This document shows, piece by piece, positions 6,626 through 13,632 of a stretch of 13,632 nucleotides of DNA (within the stretch, counting starts at the first letter, position 1; the number at the start of each line of letters is the position of its first letter). Source of the stretch: DASSWG01 sp035704905 (GTDB lineage Bacteria > Bacteroidota > Bacteroidia > Flavobacteriales > Flavobacteriaceae); the NCBI GenBank assembly GCA_035704905.1, contig DASSWN010000015.1:1-13632 (forward strand), written 5' to 3'. The translations under genes were made by a program, and so were the position numbers. A model generated the notes under the pieces. That model saw only the letters and a list, made by a program, of their open reading frames with translations. It ran no database searches and was not told the origin of the DNA.

Positions 6626-6662
6626 AAAACCGTAGCTCTCATTCTATAGCTGCGGTTTTTTT
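6626..6662 (+). terminator. Rho-independent terminator of ahcY (shared with convergent gene)
   Basis: AAAACCGTAGCT (6626-6637) pairs with AGCTGCGGTTTT (6648-6659) over 12 positions with a single G-U pair and a 10-base loop. It is followed by T residues to 6662. The T run reaches the stop codon of the convergent amidinohydrolase gene. On the minus strand the stem also ends in four Ts, so the hairpin may stop transcription from both sides. Confidence 0.8.
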
Positions 6663-7575
6663 ATTCCCGAATCAAAGGCAAGGTGGTGCAACGCAGTAAA
6701 CCTTCTTGCTTGGCAATTTCCCGGTAGTTGACTTCCTCTACCGTGATGCCGTTTCTGCGCAACCAATTGTTCAACCGAGCGAAAGATTTGTCGGAAATTA
6801 CCACCTCCGGCGAAATACTGAAAAAATTGCTGTACATTTCATACATTTCATCCGCGCTTATTTCAAAAACATTTTCTTTTCCGTGGAAATTTACCAGCCA
6901 CTGATATTCGGCTTCTTCCAAAAATCCATTTTTATGAATAACGGCCAATTTTTTTCCAACAGGTTGGTAGCAACAATCTAAATGAAGCGCGTTCGATTTG
7001 GCATCGGTGTTGGATTTCCGAAGATTGAACGATTTTACTTTTTTATGTGGAAACAAATTTTGCAGTTCGCGAACAGCCTTCATATTGGTTCTCGCGGTGA
7101 TAAAGTTTGAATAATCATCGCCGCGATAGGTTCCCACAAAAATATATTCGCCAAAGGGCATGACATCGCCACCTTCGACATGCGCTTCCTCCGGAAGTTT
7201 TACAATTTTCGACGGATCAATTTGATCCATTACATGCGAAATAGCTTGAATTTCCAATTCCCGATCGGGCAGGATATTGGCCTTAATGAATTTATCTTCG
7301 ATCACAAAAGCGATATCTCGAGAAAAAATCTGGTTGTAGCCTTCAATAAGTTTCGGTCTAAAAATTTCCACATTATACTTTTTCAAAACCGCTTCTACTT
7401 CTTTAATTTCGGAAACCATGTCGGCTTCGACCGGATACGTGCCGGCCTTGATATGCTCCTTGGATTTCGGATCGTAAGCATCTTCTAATTTCGGCACATC
7501 ACCACTGCTTTCGGCACGTCCCAAAACCACTGCTTTCAAGGGGGAAGTTTCATCTGTGATATGAAGTTGCAACAT
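6661..7575 (-). CDS. Dimethylarginine dimethylaminohydrolase / amidinotransferase-superfamily protein
   Basis: This is a 304-residue cytosolic enzyme of the guanidine-modifying superfamily (arginine deiminase, DDAH, amidinotransferase). The catalytic set is visible: FSRD (84-87), EGGD (134-137), the catalytic His198 in ALHLD, and the nucleophile Cys296 in RCTTLPL near the C-terminus. Such enzymes attack the guanidinium carbon of arginine or a derivative, giving citrulline-type products or transferring the amidino group. About 300 residues with a C-terminal cysteine fits the DDAH/amidinotransferase branch more than the roughly 410-residue arginine deiminases. No other arginine-catabolism gene (carbamate kinase, ornithine carbamoyltransferase) is nearby, so the substrate remains open. 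The gene lies between two terminators and is likely transcribed alone. Confidence 0.8.
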   Translation of the reverse strand: MLQLHITDETSPLKAVVLGRAESSGDVPKLEDAYDPKSKEHIKAGTYPVEADMVSEIKEVEAVLKKYNVEIFRPKLIEGYNQIFSRDIAFVIEDKFIKANILPDRELEIQAISHVMDQIDPSKIVKLPEEAHVEGGDVMPFGEYIFVGTYRGDDYSNFITARTNMKAVRELQNLFPHKKVKSFNLRKSNTDAKSNALHLDCCYQPVGKKLAVIHKNGFLEEAEYQWLVNFHGKENVFEISADEMYEMYSNFFSISPEVVISDKSFARLNNWLRRNGITVEEVNYREIAKQEGLLRCTTLPLIRE

Positions 7576-7594
7576 CAGATTTGTATTTTGATCA

Positions 7595-7628
7595 ATATAA
7601 AAAAGCTTCCTATTAGCAGGAAGCTTTT
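7595..7628 (-). terminator. Rho-independent terminator of the citrate synthase gene
   Basis: AAAAGCTTCCT (7601-7611) and AGGAAGCTTTT (7618-7628) form a perfect 11-bp stem with a 6-base loop. On the minus strand the stem runs into TTTTTTATATT, a good termination tail. It lies 20 bases past the citrate synthase stop and before the amidinohydrolase start, so the two minus-strand genes should be separate transcripts. Confidence 0.88.
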
Positions 7629-7647
7629 GATATGTATTTCTTTCGTT

Positions 7648-8934
7648 TTAACGATTCTCGATTTCCACAAAATCGCGCCTATTTTCACCAATATAAACTT
7701 GGCGTGGGCGACCAATTGGTTCTTTACGCAAACGCATTTCGCGCCATTGTGCGATCCAACCGGGCAACCTTCCCAAAGCAAACATTACCGTAAACATTTC
7801 CGTAGGAATTTCCAATGCGCGGTAAATAATTCCTGAATAGAAATCAACATTCGGATATAGTTTGCGTTTTACAAAATAATCGTCTTCCAATGCTTCTTTT
7901 TCCAATCCTTTGGCAATATCCAAAACCGCATCGTCAATACCCAAGCTTTCCAACACTTCGTCTGCCGAACGTTTGATGATCTTCGCCCGCGGATCAAAGT
8001 TCTTGTAAACACGGTGGCCAAAACCCATTAATCGAAACGGGTCTTTTTTGTCTTTGGCTTTGGCCATATATTTTTTGGTGTCGCCGCCATCGGCTTTTAT
8101 AGCCTCCAACATTTCGATCACAGCCTGATTCGCTCCGCCATGAAGTGGACCCCAAAGCGCATTGATACCGGCAGAAATGGAAGCAAACAAGCCCGCGTGC
8201 GACGATCCAACCATTCGTACTGTGGAAGTGGAACAGTTCTGCTCATGATCGGCATGCAAAATCAATAATTTATTCAAAGCCGCGGAAACTTTTGGGTCTA
8301 TTTGATAATTTTCTTGTGGCTTTTTGAACATCATTTTCAAAATGTTGTCCACATAACTCAACGAACTATCACCATAATCCAACGGTTGCCCGCTTTTTTT
8401 CCGTAAAGTCCAAGCGACCAAAACAGGAAATTTCCCCAACAATTTCACAATCGCCCGATACATTTCCTCTTGGGATTCCACATTCACAGAACTCGGGTTA
8501 AAAGCGATCAATGCGCTTGTCAATGAGGAAAGCACTCCCATCGGGTGCGCTGATTTTGGAAAACCGTCCAAAATCTTTTTCATTTCTTCATCGACTATCG
8601 ATTCTTTCTTGATGTCGCCATAAAACTTGTGAAGCTGTTCTTTGGTTGGCAATTCACCAAAAATCAGTAAGTAACAAACCTCCAAGAAATCGGCTTTCTC
8701 GGCCAGGGATTCTATGGAATAACCACGATAGCGTAGAATTCCTTCTTCGCCGTTCAAAAATGTAATAGCGCTTTCGCAGGAACCGGTATTCTTGAAGCCG
8801 GGATCTAAGGTAATCACGCCGCCGCTATCCGCCCTCAAAGAACTGATATCGATGGCAGTTTCATTTTCAGTGCCTTTAATAATTGGGAATTCATATTTTT
8901 TCCCGTCTATTTCTATTGTCGCAATTTTTGACAT
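7648..8934 (-). CDS. gltA: Citrate synthase
   Basis: This enzyme condenses oxaloacetate and acetyl-CoA to citrate and CoA, the entry step of the TCA cycle, in the cytosol. All catalytic landmarks are present: LHADHEQN with His227 (the oxaloacetate-binding region), GPLHGG with His265, GFGHRVY with His307, and PNVDFYSG with Asp364, plus the C-terminal GRPRQVY. The 428 residues and the N-terminal small domain (MSKIATIEIDGKKYEFP) match the hexameric, NADH-sensitive type II enzymes such as E. coli GltA, rather than the shorter type I form. No frameshift or missing residue was seen. It is followed by a strong terminator and preceded by a spacer with heptad repeats that separates it from enolase. 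Confidence 0.97.
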   Translation of the reverse strand: MSKIATIEIDGKKYEFPIIKGTENETAIDISSLRADSGGVITLDPGFKNTGSCESAITFLNGEEGILRYRGYSIESLAEKADFLEVCYLLIFGELPTKEQLHKFYGDIKKESIVDEEMKKILDGFPKSAHPMGVLSSLTSALIAFNPSSVNVESQEEMYRAIVKLLGKFPVLVAWTLRKKSGQPLDYGDSSLSYVDNILKMMFKKPQENYQIDPKVSAALNKLLILHADHEQNCSTSTVRMVGSSHAGLFASISAGINALWGPLHGGANQAVIEMLEAIKADGGDTKKYMAKAKDKKDPFRLMGFGHRVYKNFDPRAKIIKRSADEVLESLGIDDAVLDIAKGLEKEALEDDYFVKRKLYPNVDFYSGIIYRALEIPTEMFTVMFALGRLPGWIAQWREMRLRKEPIGRPRQVYIGENRRDFVEIENR

Positions 8935-9013
8935 ATTTCTATTTCTGCTTTTGTGAATTTAAGGAGTGCCAAATTACAAAAAATTGAAACAAAAAACTAT
9001 TTTTATTCAGAAA

Positions 9014-9048
9014 AGCTGTAGGCTTTAGGCTATATGCTTTAAGCTATT
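9014..9048. repeat. Heptad-repeat array, plus orientation (5 units)
   Basis: The units read AGCTGTA, GGCTTTA, GGCTATA, TGCTTTA, AGCTATT, in continuous 7-base phase. It lies in the spacer between the enolase stop and the citrate synthase start and is the same family as the array after ahcY. With the inverted array at 9074-9101 it can form a long imperfect hairpin around a 25-base middle. That could act as a processing site or a factor-independent stop for enolase transcripts. Confidence 0.65.
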
Positions 9049-9073
9049 CGTGGCAGTCTTTGGCGGTACTTAT

Positions 9074-9101
9074 TACAGCTTACGGCTTACCGCTTATAGC
9101 T
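9074..9101. repeat. Heptad-repeat array, inverted (4 units), entering the enolase 3' end
   Basis: On the plus strand the units read TACAGCT, TACGGCT, TACCGCT, TATAGCT, that is, AGC-type heptads on the minus strand. The repeat includes the enolase stop codon (9094-9096) and its last leucine codon (9097-9099), so the end of the protein is repeat-derived. Confidence 0.65.
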
Positions 9102-10365
9102 TTTGAAAATACGCCGCTTCCCCCAATTCCTCCTCAATGCGCAGCAATTGGTTGTATTTCGCCATGCGGTCGCTGCGGGAAGCGGAGCCCGTTTTAATTT
9201 GTCCGGTGTTCAGTGCCACCGCCAGATCGGCAATGGTTGTGTCTTCGGTTTCACCGGAACGATGCGACATTACGGCGGTATAACCGGCACGGTGCGCCAT
9301 TTCAACCGCTGCAATGGTTTCGCTCAATGTTCCAATTTGGTTCACTTTTATTAAAATAGAATTTGCAATTTTATCATTGATTCCCTTTTCAAGGCGTTCC
9401 ACATTGGTCACGAACAAATCATCGCCCACCAACTGCACTTTATCACCAATTTTTTCTGTCAATAATTTCCATCCTTCCCAATCATTTTCGTCCATTCCGT
9501 CTTCAATGGAAATAATCGGATAGTTTTCCGCCAACTCCGCTAAAAAATCCACTTGTTCCTCGATGCTCCGAATTTTTCCTTTTTTACCTTCAAACTTCGT
9601 ATAATCATATTTCCCATTACTAAAAAATTCGGATGCCGCACAATCCAACGCAATCATGATTTGATCGCCAAAAGAATATCCGGCATTTTCCACTGCCAGT
9701 TTTATGGAATCCAACGCGTCTTCAGTGCCATTCAATTTAGGGGCAAATCCACCTTCATCACCAACGGCAGTGCTCAAATTTCGGTCATGTAGCACTTTTT
9801 TCAAATGATGAAAAATTTCGCTTCCCATTTGCATGGCTTGTGTAAAATTTTCAGCTTTTACCGGCATGATCATAAATTCTTGAAATGCAATGGGAGCATC
9901 GCTATGCGAACCACCATTGATAATATTCATCATTGGCACCGGCAGCGTTTTTGCGCTCATTCCGCCAATATACCGATAAAGCGGGACACCCATCTCTTGT
10001 GCTGCAGCCTTTGCCACAGCCAAAGAAACCCCGAGAATAGCGTTCGCGCCCAACTTCGATTTATTTGGGGTTCCGTCCAAATCGATCATGGTTTGGTCGA
10101 TTTTGGCCTGGTCGAAAACAGAAAAACCAAAAAGACTTTCGGCAATACTTCCATTTACATTCTCGAGGGCCTGCAAAACACCTTTTCCAAAATAATTTTT
10201 GCCCCCATCACGAAGTTCCACCGCTTCATGTTCGCCCGTTGAGGCACCGGAAGGAACCGCGGCACGGCCCATAATCCCATTTTCCGTGAACACGTCCACT
10301 TCTACCGTGGGGTTTCCGCGTGAATCAAAAATTTGCCGTGCATGAATGTCGATGATCGTTCCCAT
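9094..10365 (-). CDS. eno: Enolase (phosphopyruvate hydratase)
   Basis: Enolase interconverts 2-phosphoglycerate and phosphoenolpyruvate in glycolysis and gluconeogenesis; in bacteria it also associates with the RNA degradosome in some lineages. Visible landmarks are FDSRGNPTVEV (13-23), GDEGGFAP with Glu204 (202-209), metal ligands Asp241, Glu288 and Asp315, catalytic Lys340 in LIKVNQIGT, and SHRSGETED (367-375). Start ATG 10365 gives the usual MGTIIDIHARQI; the frame stays open 13 codons upstream through the promoter, which cannot be translated. The 423 residues are slightly short because the C-terminus ends QKL where the family normally continues for several residues (often ...YFPGKKAF-like). 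The last codon and the stop lie in a heptad repeat. Confidence 0.97.
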   Translation of the reverse strand: MGTIIDIHARQIFDSRGNPTVEVDVFTENGIMGRAAVPSGASTGEHEAVELRDGGKNYFGKGVLQALENVNGSIAESLFGFSVFDQAKIDQTMIDLDGTPNKSKLGANAILGVSLAVAKAAAQEMGVPLYRYIGGMSAKTLPVPMMNIINGGSHSDAPIAFQEFMIMPVKAENFTQAMQMGSEIFHHLKKVLHDRNLSTAVGDEGGFAPKLNGTEDALDSIKLAVENAGYSFGDQIMIALDCAASEFFSNGKYDYTKFEGKKGKIRSIEEQVDFLAELAENYPIISIEDGMDENDWEGWKLLTEKIGDKVQLVGDDLFVTNVERLEKGINDKIANSILIKVNQIGTLSETIAAVEMAHRAGYTAVMSHRSGETEDTTIADLAVALNTGQIKTGSASRSDRMAKYNQLLRIEEELGEAAYFQKL

Positions 10366-10390
10366 GTTGATTTTTATAAAGGTTAGGCCG

Positions 10391-10398
10391 CAAATATA
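10391..10398 (-). promoter_or_regulatory. Bacteroidota-type -7 promoter element for eno
   Basis: On the minus strand this reads TATATTTG, an exact match to TAnnTTTG, with GTG where the TTG of the -33 box is expected 19 bases upstream. Transcription would begin near 10384, only about 19 bases before the ATG, which rules out the longer upstream reading frame. Confidence 0.55.
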
Positions 10399-10484
10399 CT
10401 TCATTTGCCAAATTTTTCACCTTGGGCCAGCGTGCTTTTTTAAGGAAATGATATTCCCGGAATGTACTTTTGTATTCCGAAAAT

Positions 10485-10520
10485 TGTCCTCTCCCAACCC
10501 TCTTCAAAGGAGATGGAGTA
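10485..10520. repeat. Imperfect palindromic interspersed repeat (CTCTCCCAACCCTCTT...AAAGGAGATGGAG)
   Basis: CTCTCCCAACCCTCTT faces AAAGGAGATGGAG around a short centre. On the other strand it gives CTCCTTTGAAGAGGGTTGGG. Many Bacteroidota genomes carry a dispersed intergenic repeat of this CTCCTTTGGAGAGGGTTGGGG type. Here it sits between the divergent eno and radC genes. It is degenerate, so it is probably an old copy. The family match is from memory. Confidence 0.5.
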
Positions 10521-10534
10521 ATCAATCTCTATCT

Positions 10535-10542
10535 TACTTTTG
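10535..10542 (+). promoter_or_regulatory. Candidate -7 promoter element for radC
   Basis: TACTTTTG matches TAnnTTTG and points at radC, about 94 bases ahead of its start. A second identical octamer lies at 10465-10472. No convincing TTG -33 box is seen for either, so one or both may be chance in AT-rich DNA. Confidence 0.35.
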
Positions 10543-10635
10543 TACATTATCTCGAAAAAAACACATGGTCTAATTTCTTTTCACCCATAAAATCCAATGA
10601 AGCCGAAAATTTCTATCTTTATGAAAAATAATTCC

Positions 10636-11352
10636 ATGGAAGAAAATTTCGTTCCGGAAGAAAAATCCGTTTCCTTCTCTATAAAAAATTGGGCCGAAGG
10701 CGATCGCCCACGGGAAAAATTGCTGCTAAAAGGAGAAACTTCCCTGAGTGATGCGGAACTGATCGCCATATTAATCGGTTCGGGAAATGCACAAGAAAGT
10801 GCCGTACAATTGAGCCAACGCATTTTGAAAACCGCGGAAAACAACTTGAACAATTTGGGCACTTTTTCCGTACAAAAATTAATGAAATTCAAAGGAATTG
10901 GCGAAGCAAAGGCCATTAGCATCATTGCCGCCATGGAATTGGGACGAAGAAGAAGGTCGGAAGAAGCTTTGACAAAAAAGAAAATCACGTCAAGCGTCTC
11001 CATTTTCGAAGTGATGCAACCCATTATCGGCGATCTGGGCCACGAAGAATTTTGGGTCGTTTATTTGAACAATTCCAATAAAATCATTCGAAAAAACCAA
11101 CTTAGCAAAGGTGGAATTACCGGCACCATCGTGGATGTTCGTTTGGTTTTGAAAGATGCCCTGGAACATGGGGCCACCAGTCTTATCTTGGCCCACAACC
11201 ATCCATCGGGAACCTTATTGCCCAGCGAAGCCGACAAACAATTGACCAAAAAACTGAAAACCGCCGGTGAGAGTCTGGACATAAAAGTGCTTGACCACAT
11301 CATTGTCACCCAAAAAGCCTACTTTAGCTTTGCGGATGAACGCCTGCTTTAA
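10636..11352 (+). CDS. radC: RadC family JAMM/MPN+ protein
   Basis: This is a 238-residue cytosolic protein of the RadC family. It has the N-terminal UPF0758 part, with DRPREKLL (23-30) and LSDAELIAILIGSG (37-50), a helix-hairpin-helix-like FKGIGEAKA (85-93), and the C-terminal JAMM metal site: HNHPSGTLLPSEAD (His187, His189, Asp200) with Glu138 in HEEFW as the likely catalytic acid. The historic link to DNA repair is doubtful; JAMM proteins are metalloproteases or deaminase-like hydrolases, and the RadC substrate is unknown. I prefer ATG 10636 because family members begin at this point, but ATG 10621 and 10597 are in frame. It probably leads a plus-strand operon: the next gene starts 18 bases after the stop. 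Confidence 0.93.
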   Translation: MEENFVPEEKSVSFSIKNWAEGDRPREKLLLKGETSLSDAELIAILIGSGNAQESAVQLSQRILKTAENNLNNLGTFSVQKLMKFKGIGEAKAISIIAAMELGRRRRSEEALTKKKITSSVSIFEVMQPIIGDLGHEEFWVVYLNNSNKIIRKNQLSKGGITGTIVDVRLVLKDALEHGATSLILAHNHPSGTLLPSEADKQLTKKLKTAGESLDIKVLDHIIVTQKAYFSFADERLL

Positions 11353-11370
11353 AGTAGAATTTGCGCCAAT

Positions 11371-12660
11371 ATGTTGCTAATTTACATCACAAAACAAACC
11401 CCGAGGATTACCTATATTTTCAAACAAATTTGTTGGAATATTTTGGGGATTCAGGTGAAATTCACTTCCAAAATCGAAGAGTTCATTGCCCATCCGGATT
11501 TGAAACTATCTTACGGAAAGCAACGAATGGGGAACGAATTTTTTGTGCAACAAGCGAATTTGCTTTTGGAACAGGGATTTTCCGATGTAGATATTCATAT
11601 AGGTCATTGGGACGAAACGCCTTGTTTTTTTAGAACTTCGGACAAAAGCGATCTTCCATTCGATATTTTTGCCGCTTCTTTTTATTTGCTGAGCCGGTAT
11701 GAAGAATACCTTCCGTATGTGAAGAACAAATTTGGTCGATTTTCAGCGGAAGAAAGTTTGGCTTACCAAAAAGATTTTCTGCATTTGCCGGTGGTGGATA
11801 TTTGGGCTTTAAAACTGAAAAAAATATTGCAGGAACGTTTTCCCGAACAGAAATTACCTCAGAAATCTTTCGACTCCAGAACCATAATCGCGGTTTCACA
11901 AGCCTACCTTTATCGAAAAAAAGGCCTCGTCCGCGCGGTGGGTGGCAGTTTGCGAGACCTCTTTTCTTTTCGCTTTCGGTCTATCATAGAGCGTATTCAA
12001 GTGCTGGCTTTTGGCACAAAAGACCCGTATGATGTATATGATGAATTGGTGGAATTCTCAAGAAAAAACCACATTCCGTTGCATTTTATGTTTCAGCTGA
12101 GCGATTATTCAGCGGTGAACAAAAATATTAATTACCACAAAATAAAATACCATTCCCTTATAAAATCCATGGCCGATTATGCCAAAGTCGGGCTGCTTCT
12201 CGGCGATGAAGCGCTTTTGGATATGGATGTTCTGCAAACCGAAAAAAAACGCTTCGAATCTATTGTGAACAGTCCCTTGAAATATATTCTGAACGATCGT
12301 TTCAACTTGAATTTACCGGAAGCCTACAACAATATTGACAAACTGGAAATCAATCGGGATTTCTCCATGGGATATGTGGAAAGCATTGGTTTTCGTGCCG
12401 GGACTTCCGTTCCGTTTTTATTTTATGATTTGAGCCTCGAACGAATTTCACCACTGATCCTAGAACCTTATGTTTTCAACTCCACTGTTTTAAAGAAAAT
12501 TGGATTGGAGAAAGCAACAGAAGTTCTGAATGACATTAAATCAGAGGTCGATAAAGTTTCGGGAAATCTCGGCTTGGTTTTTGAAATAAGCCATTTTTCA
12601 ACCCAAAATAATTTGGAAAAATTGCTAAATCTGATTGCACAACTTCATGAAACCAGCTAA
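11371..12660 (+). CDS. DUF7033 / polysaccharide-deacetylase-like protein, catalytic residues not seen
   Basis: This 429-residue protein matches the flavobacterial 'polysaccharide deacetylase family' proteins with an N-terminal DUF7033 domain. The N-terminal half has KLSYGKQRMGNEFF (45-58), PFDIFAASFYLLSRYEEYLP (96-115) and PVVDIWALKLK (140-150). The C-terminal half keeps the NodB-fold landmark GFRAGTSVPFLFYDL (340-354). The metal-binding residues of active family members (an Asp pair in the first strand, then an HxxxH-type pair) are not recognisable: the first strand reads IIAVSQAYLY (172-181) and the usual histidine region reads VGLLLGDEAL (273-282). It may be a pseudoenzyme or a binding protein. 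No signal peptide is seen. It overlaps the next gene by 14 bases. Confidence 0.75.
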   Translation: MLLIYITKQTPRITYIFKQICWNILGIQVKFTSKIEEFIAHPDLKLSYGKQRMGNEFFVQQANLLLEQGFSDVDIHIGHWDETPCFFRTSDKSDLPFDIFAASFYLLSRYEEYLPYVKNKFGRFSAEESLAYQKDFLHLPVVDIWALKLKKILQERFPEQKLPQKSFDSRTIIAVSQAYLYRKKGLVRAVGGSLRDLFSFRFRSIIERIQVLAFGTKDPYDVYDELVEFSRKNHIPLHFMFQLSDYSAVNKNINYHKIKYHSLIKSMADYAKVGLLLGDEALLDMDVLQTEKKRFESIVNSPLKYILNDRFNLNLPEAYNNIDKLEINRDFSMGYVESIGFRAGTSVPFLFYDLSLERISPLILEPYVFNSTVLKKIGLEKATEVLNDIKSEVDKVSGNLGLVFEISHFSTQNNLEKLLNLIAQLHETS

Positions 12661-13327
12661 TATCACCGATATATTTTTCGATTTGGATCATACTCTCTGG
12701 GATTTTGAGAAAAATTCCGCCGTGGCCTTCGAACGTATTTTTGCCAAACACAAAATTGAACTGGAACTTCAAACATTTTTGGAATGCTACATTCCCATCA
12801 ACAACAATTACTGGGAATTGTACCAACGCGATGAAATCACACAAGAAAAACTGCGTTGCGGCAGGCTGAACGACACTTTTTGCTCGCTTCAATTTGCGAT
12901 TTCTCCTGAAAAAATCGAAGAATTGGCCACCGATTATATCGACCACCTTCCGCATTCCAGCCATCTGTTTCCAGGGGTTTTAACGAGTTTGGAATATCTT
13001 CATAAAAAATACAGACTACATATAATCACCAATGGGTTTCAAGAAGTTCAACGCCGAAAAATGGCTTCGGCGAAAATCGACCATTATTTTAAAACCGTTA
13101 CCACCTCTGATGAAGTGGGCGTTAAAAAGCCCAATCCAAAAATTTTTGCACACGCATTGGAAAAAGCACGGGTTGCAAAAGCCAACTGCTTGATGATCGG
13201 TGACAATTTGGAAGCCGACATTCGTGGGGCGCGGGATTTTGGTATTCAGACACTTCATTTTTCTCAAATTGGCGAACCACATCCGGGCCTCCTTTTGCAT
13301 CATGACGAGCTTTTAAACCTCTTTTAA
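12647..13327 (+). CDS. YjjG-family noncanonical pyrimidine nucleotidase (HAD superfamily)
   Basis: This 226-residue cytosolic phosphatase hydrolyses 5'-nucleotides, in E. coli YjjG favouring damaged or non-standard pyrimidine monophosphates and so keeping them out of DNA. The four HAD motifs are visible: DLDHT (nucleophile Asp12, acid Asp14), ITNG (127-130), VKKPNP with the motif III lysine at 160 or 161, and GDNLEADIRGA (185-195). The block HTLWDFEKNSAVAFERIF (15-32) marks the YjjG branch and its cap. I start at ATG 12647, where the protein begins MKPANITDIFFD; the frame opens upstream at TTG 12635. The start overlaps the previous gene by 14 bases and the next begins 9 bases after the stop, so it is mid-operon. 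Confidence 0.88.
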   Translation: MKPANITDIFFDLDHTLWDFEKNSAVAFERIFAKHKIELELQTFLECYIPINNNYWELYQRDEITQEKLRCGRLNDTFCSLQFAISPEKIEELATDYIDHLPHSSHLFPGVLTSLEYLHKKYRLHIITNGFQEVQRRKMASAKIDHYFKTVTTSDEVGVKKPNPKIFAHALEKARVAKANCLMIGDNLEADIRGARDFGIQTLHFSQIGEPHPGLLLHHDELLNLF

Positions 13328-13336
13328 AAAATATCT

Positions 13337-13632
13337 ATGAAAAATATTCTTTGTATAATCCTTTTTACGATGTGCTTCATGCCCAAAACCATGCTGGCAC
13401 AGGAAAAGAGCCCGAACGATTATAAATATGTCATTGTTCCGAAAAAATTTGATTTTCTTACGGAAAACGATCAGTATAAACTGAATTCGTTAACTGAATT
13501 TCTTTTTGAAAAATATGGCTTTACGGCCATTTTGGAAGGAGAAAAATTTCCTGACGATTTAATCAAGAACCCTTGCTCGGCGCTGAATGCCGATGTGCAT
13601 TCGGATTCCGGAATGTTTTCCTTTTTGAGCAA
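13337..13632 (+). CDS. Exported protein of unknown function, 5' part (cut by window end)
   Basis: The frame starts at ATG 13337 and is open to the window edge, giving about 98 residues. The first 21 (MKNILCIILFTMCFMPKTML, then A) form a signal peptide, probably cleaved after LAQ, so the protein goes to the periplasm or beyond. The mature start, DYKYVIVPKKFDFLTENDQYKLN (about 28-50) followed by LTEFLFEKYGFTAI, resembles a conserved flavobacterial protein seen downstream of YjjG-type genes, whose function I do not know. No enzyme motif is visible. The 9-base spacing suggests co-transcription with the nucleotidase gene. Confidence 0.75.
   Translation, partial: MKNILCIILFTMCFMPKTMLAQEKSPNDYKYVIVPKKFDFLTENDQYKLNSLTEFLFEKYGFTAILEGEKFPDDLIKNPCSALNADVHSDSGMFSFLS

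Noticed and set aside
9805..10242. 145-codon plus-strand frame inside eno
   Set aside because: It is a shadow of the enolase gene with cysteine/histidine-rich, low-plausibility sequence and no recognisable domain.

Overview
The window looks like chromosomal DNA of a flavobacterium (Bacteroidota, most likely Flavobacteriaceae). The evidence is AT-rich DNA, almost no Shine-Dalgarno sequences, promoters of the Bacteroidota type (TAnnTTTG at -7), and a set of families typical of that group: DUF4301, a DUF7033/deacetylase-like protein, a YjjG-type nucleotidase, a PnuC permease beside a NadR-like kinase, and an adenosylhomocysteinase ending KPEYYRY. No rRNA, tRNA, CRISPR array or prophage was seen.

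Layout. Bases 1-140 are the right end of an IS3-family insertion sequence. It abuts a broken reading frame (149-238) whose stop overlaps the start of a DUF2283 gene (235-456). Bases 513-3973 hold a minus-strand cluster, in transcription order: a YkoF-like thiamine-binding protein, a truncated DUF1016/YhcG N-terminal fragment, a PnuC-type vitamin permease, a NadR-like kinase and a DUF4301 protein. The permease and kinase genes overlap, as do the kinase gene and the longest frame of the DUF4301 gene. This looks like a vitamin or cofactor uptake-and-trapping module, disturbed by the foreign fragment. Bases 4086-5166 hold a minus-strand pair: a 4'-phosphopantetheinyl transferase, then a small lipoprotein. 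Bases 5259-6575 are ahcY on the plus strand, ending in a hairpin terminator shared with the convergent amidinohydrolase gene (6661-7575, minus). Citrate synthase (7648-8934) and enolase (9094-10365), both minus, follow. Bases 10636 to the right edge are a plus-strand run: radC, a deacetylase-like protein, a YjjG-type nucleotidase and an exported protein cut by the window end.

Most genes are housekeeping: methyl cycle, TCA cycle, glycolysis, carrier-protein activation and nucleotide clean-up. The less ordinary points are the PnuC/kinase/DUF4301 module with its thiamine-binding neighbour and YhcG scar, the nucleotidyltransferase-like motifs in DUF4301, a deacetylase-like protein without visible catalytic residues, and a degenerate 7-bp repeat family (AGCTRTA-like) between genes that supplies the last codons of enolase. 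I did not find a convincing new defence or mobile system. The best candidate for undescribed biology is the DUF4301 module.
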